NCBI GenBank assembly: GCA_012963775.1 | Contig: DTVC01000057.1 | Location: 1 to 15,874 of the forward strand | Reading direction: 5' to 3' | Source of the DNA: Candidatus Pelagibacter sp. | GTDB taxonomy: Bacteria; Pseudomonadota; Alphaproteobacteria; Pelagibacterales; Pelagibacteraceae | Length of the DNA stretch: 15,874 bases | In this document: piece after piece, positions 14,118 through 15,874 of the stretch | Layout of the letters: each line of letters begins with the position of its first letter | Position numbering within the stretch: position 1 is the stretch's first letter | Position numbers and translations under genes: made by a program | The notes under the pieces: model-generated | Told to the model about the DNA's origin: nothing | What the model saw: only the letters and a program-made list of their open reading frames with translations | Database searches by the model: none

Positions 14118-15874
14118 ATGTCAAAAGATTTGCTTTTACCTGATATTGGAGATTTCGAAAAAGTTGAAATTATAGAAGTTTTGGTAAAAGCAGGAGATAA
14201 AATCAAAAAAAATGAATCCTTAGTTACTTTAGAGAGCGATAAATCAAGTGTTGAGGTTCCTTCAACAGATGATGGAATAATAGAAAGTGTGAATGTTAAG
14301 ATTGGTGATAAAGTTTCCAAAGGTCATTTACTAGCTACATTAGAGAGTTTGAGTTTAACAGAAGAGAAACCAAAAAAAATCTTAGGAGAAAAATTACCTC
14401 CTGATACTGAAAAAATTATTGAGGAAGCAGAAAATACTTTAGTATTAAAAAAGGAAGCAGATGAACAAAAAACTATAACTAAAAAAGAAGACAATGACGA
14501 AAAAATTGAGATTGTCAAAAATGGCGATATTGACCCAATAGAAACAAAAGAATGGCTAGAATCGCTATCTGCTGTTCTTGAAAAAGATGGAAAGCTCAGA
14601 GCTCAATTTTTAATTAAACAATTAATAGAACATTCATATAAAGAAGGATCAGATCTAGTTTTATCTAGAAATACTCCTTACATAAATACAATACCTCCTG
14701 AACAAGAAACAAAGTCTTCAGGGGATCAAAATCTTGAAAGAAAAATCAGATCTTTGATTAGGTGGAATGCTGCTGCGATGGTTGTTAGAGCAAACAAAAA
14801 AAATCCAGAACTTGGTGGTCATATAGGTACATTTGCATCGGCAGCTACACTTTATGATGTTGGTATGAATCATTTTTGGAGAGCAAAAAATAATAAATTT
14901 GGTGGAGATTTAATTTATTTTCAAGGACATAGTGCTCCCGGAATGTATGCTAGAGCATTTCTTGAGGGAAGAATTACATCAAAACAATTAGATGGTTTTA
15001 GACAAGAGGTTAATCCTGGTGGACTTTCATCTTATCCTCATCCTTGGTTGATGCCAAAGTTTTGGCAGTTTCCAGTAGTTTCAATGGGACTGGGTGCAAT
15101 GATGGCAATTTATCAAGCTAGATTTACTAAGTATTTAATAAATAGAGGATTATTAAAAAATGAAGGAAGAAAAATTTGGTGTTTTTTAGGTGATGGAGAA
15201 ACAGATGAACCAGAATCATTAGGAGCAATTGGTTTAGCTGCTAGAGAAAAATTAGATAATTTAATTTTTGTTGTTAATTGTAATTTACAGAGGTTAGATG
15301 GTCCTGTTAGGGGAAATGGAAAAATTATTCAAGAATTAGAAGGAATATTTAGAGGAGCTGGCTGGAATGTAATTAAAGTTATCTGGGGTTCTTATTGGGA
15401 TACTTTGTTAGCAAAAGATAAATCAGGATTATTAATTAAGCGAATGAATGAAGCAGTTGATGGAGAATATCAAGCATTTAAAGCTAAAGGTGGAGCTTTC
15501 GTAAGAGAAAATTTTTTTGGTAAATATCCTGAGCTTCTAAATTTGGTTTCACAAATGACAGATAGAGATATATGGAGATTAAATAGAGGAGGTCATGATC
15601 CTCATAAAGTTTATGCAGCATATCATTCAGCAATGAAAAATACTGGAACACCCACTGTAATTTTAGCAAAAACAATTAAAGGTTACGGAATGGGTAAATC
15701 TGGAGAAAGCATGAATACCTCTCATCAACAAAAAAAATTAGATGAAAAAGATTTATTGTATTATAGAGATAGATTTGATGTTCCTTTAACTGATCAACAG
15801 GTAAAGAATGTTGAATACTATAGACCTCCAGAAAACTCACCCGAAATAAAGTATTTAAATAAATGTAGGCTAAA
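14118..15874 (+). CDS. aceE: Pyruvate dehydrogenase E1 (homodimeric AceE type) with N-terminal lipoyl domain; 3' end outside window
   Basis: The frame is open from ATG 14118 to the window end: 585 codons plus 2 nt. Residues 1-80 form a lipoyl (biotinyl/lipoyl-attachment) domain beginning SKDLLLPDIGDFEKVEIIEV, with ESDKSSVEVPS placing the lipoyl lysine at K42. A charged linker follows to about 135. From DPIETKEWLESL (137 on) the protein follows the AceE family: NYINTIP-like YINTIPPEQE, RKIRSLIRWNAAAMVVRA, GGHIGTFASAATLYDVG, YFQGHSAPGMYARAFLEGR, and the thiamine diphosphate motif from GDGETDEPES (358-367) to NCNLQRLDGP (387-396). E1 decarboxylates pyruvate and reductively acetylates a lipoyl group. 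Usually the lipoyl domain is on E2, so this fusion is unusual. The C-terminal half and any following E2 gene lie beyond the window. Confidence 0.93.
   Translation, partial: MSKDLLLPDIGDFEKVEIIEVLVKAGDKIKKNESLVTLESDKSSVEVPSTDDGIIESVNVKIGDKVSKGHLLATLESLSLTEEKPKKILGEKLPPDTEKIIEEAENTLVLKKEADEQKTITKKEDNDEKIEIVKNGDIDPIETKEWLESLSAVLEKDGKLRAQFLIKQLIEHSYKEGSDLVLSRNTPYINTIPPEQETKSSGDQNLERKIRSLIRWNAAAMVVRANKKNPELGGHIGTFASAATLYDVGMNHFWRAKNNKFGGDLIYFQGHSAPGMYARAFLEGRITSKQLDGFRQEVNPGGLSSYPHPWLMPKFWQFPVVSMGLGAMMAIYQARFTKYLINRGLLKNEGRKIWCFLGDGETDEPESLGAIGLAAREKLDNLIFVVNCNLQRLDGPVRGNGKIIQELEGIFRGAGWNVIKVIWGSYWDTLLAKDKSGLLIKRMNEAVDGEYQAFKAKGGAFVRENFFGKYPELLNLVSQMTDRDIWRLNRGGHDPHKVYAAYHSAMKNTGTPTVILAKTIKGYGMGKSGESMNTSHQQKKLDEKDLLYYRDRFDVPLTDQQVKNVEYYRPPENSPEIKYLNKCRL

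Noticed and set aside
1..15874. Mobile elements, CRISPR arrays, phage genes or known metabolite riboswitches
   Set aside because: No transposase or integrase motifs, no regularly spaced repeats and no recognisable riboswitch core were found on either strand; both tRNAs lack an adjacent integrase or a repeated 3' fragment that would mark an attachment site.

Overview
The window is very AT-rich (about three quarters A+T by eye), with lysine/asparagine/isoleucine-rich proteins, short spacers and many overlapping or abutting genes. The order helicase - ferredoxin - carD, the TAXI-type TRAP transporter with a fused permease, and the streamlined layout suggest an alphaproteobacterium of the Pelagibacterales (SAR11) type. 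No marker gene such as 16S rRNA is present, so this placement is inference. I saw no insertion sequence, CRISPR array, phage gene or rRNA.

Layout. 1-254: no intact gene, but a hairpin-rich stretch holding the start of a secretion-signal-like peptide that stops after 17 codons. 255-341: tRNA-Leu(CAA), followed 8 nt later by a long-chain acyl-CoA synthetase (350-2080). 2193-2405: a self-contained small unit made of a probable promoter, a leader hairpin, a 22-codon extremely basic peptide and a strong terminator. 2404-3261 (-): CarD-family regulator with a long lysine-rich tail. 3215-3542 (-): a seven-iron ferredoxin gene (fdxA) with all cysteine codons intact but a broken start codon, two frameshifts and a nonsense codon. 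3544-3877 (-): further broken coding blocks, not identified. 3938-6421 (-): Suv3-like RNA/DNA helicase.

Across a divergent promoter region lies a plus-strand cluster: acetoacetyl-CoA synthetase (6592-8547), a class I aminotransferase that starts on the next base (8548-9774), a TAXI TRAP solute-binding protein (9850-10854), an intrinsic terminator (10874-10908) and the fused TRAP permease (10930-13251). The cluster suggests uptake of an organic acid or amino acid, with transamination and CoA activation nearby; the substrate cannot be read from the sequence. Convergent to it on the minus strand run tRNA-Arg(ACG), a 27-codon single-span membrane peptide and a PaaI-like thioesterase, packed so tightly that they probably share a transcript. 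The window ends inside a pyruvate dehydrogenase E1 gene (14118 onward), a homodimeric AceE-type enzyme carrying its own lipoyl domain at the N-terminus.

The points most worth a second look are the decayed fdxA region in an otherwise intact and compact genome, the lipoyl-AceE fusion, two protein-coding units that begin 8-13 nt after a tRNA CCA end, and the small basic peptide transcription unit.
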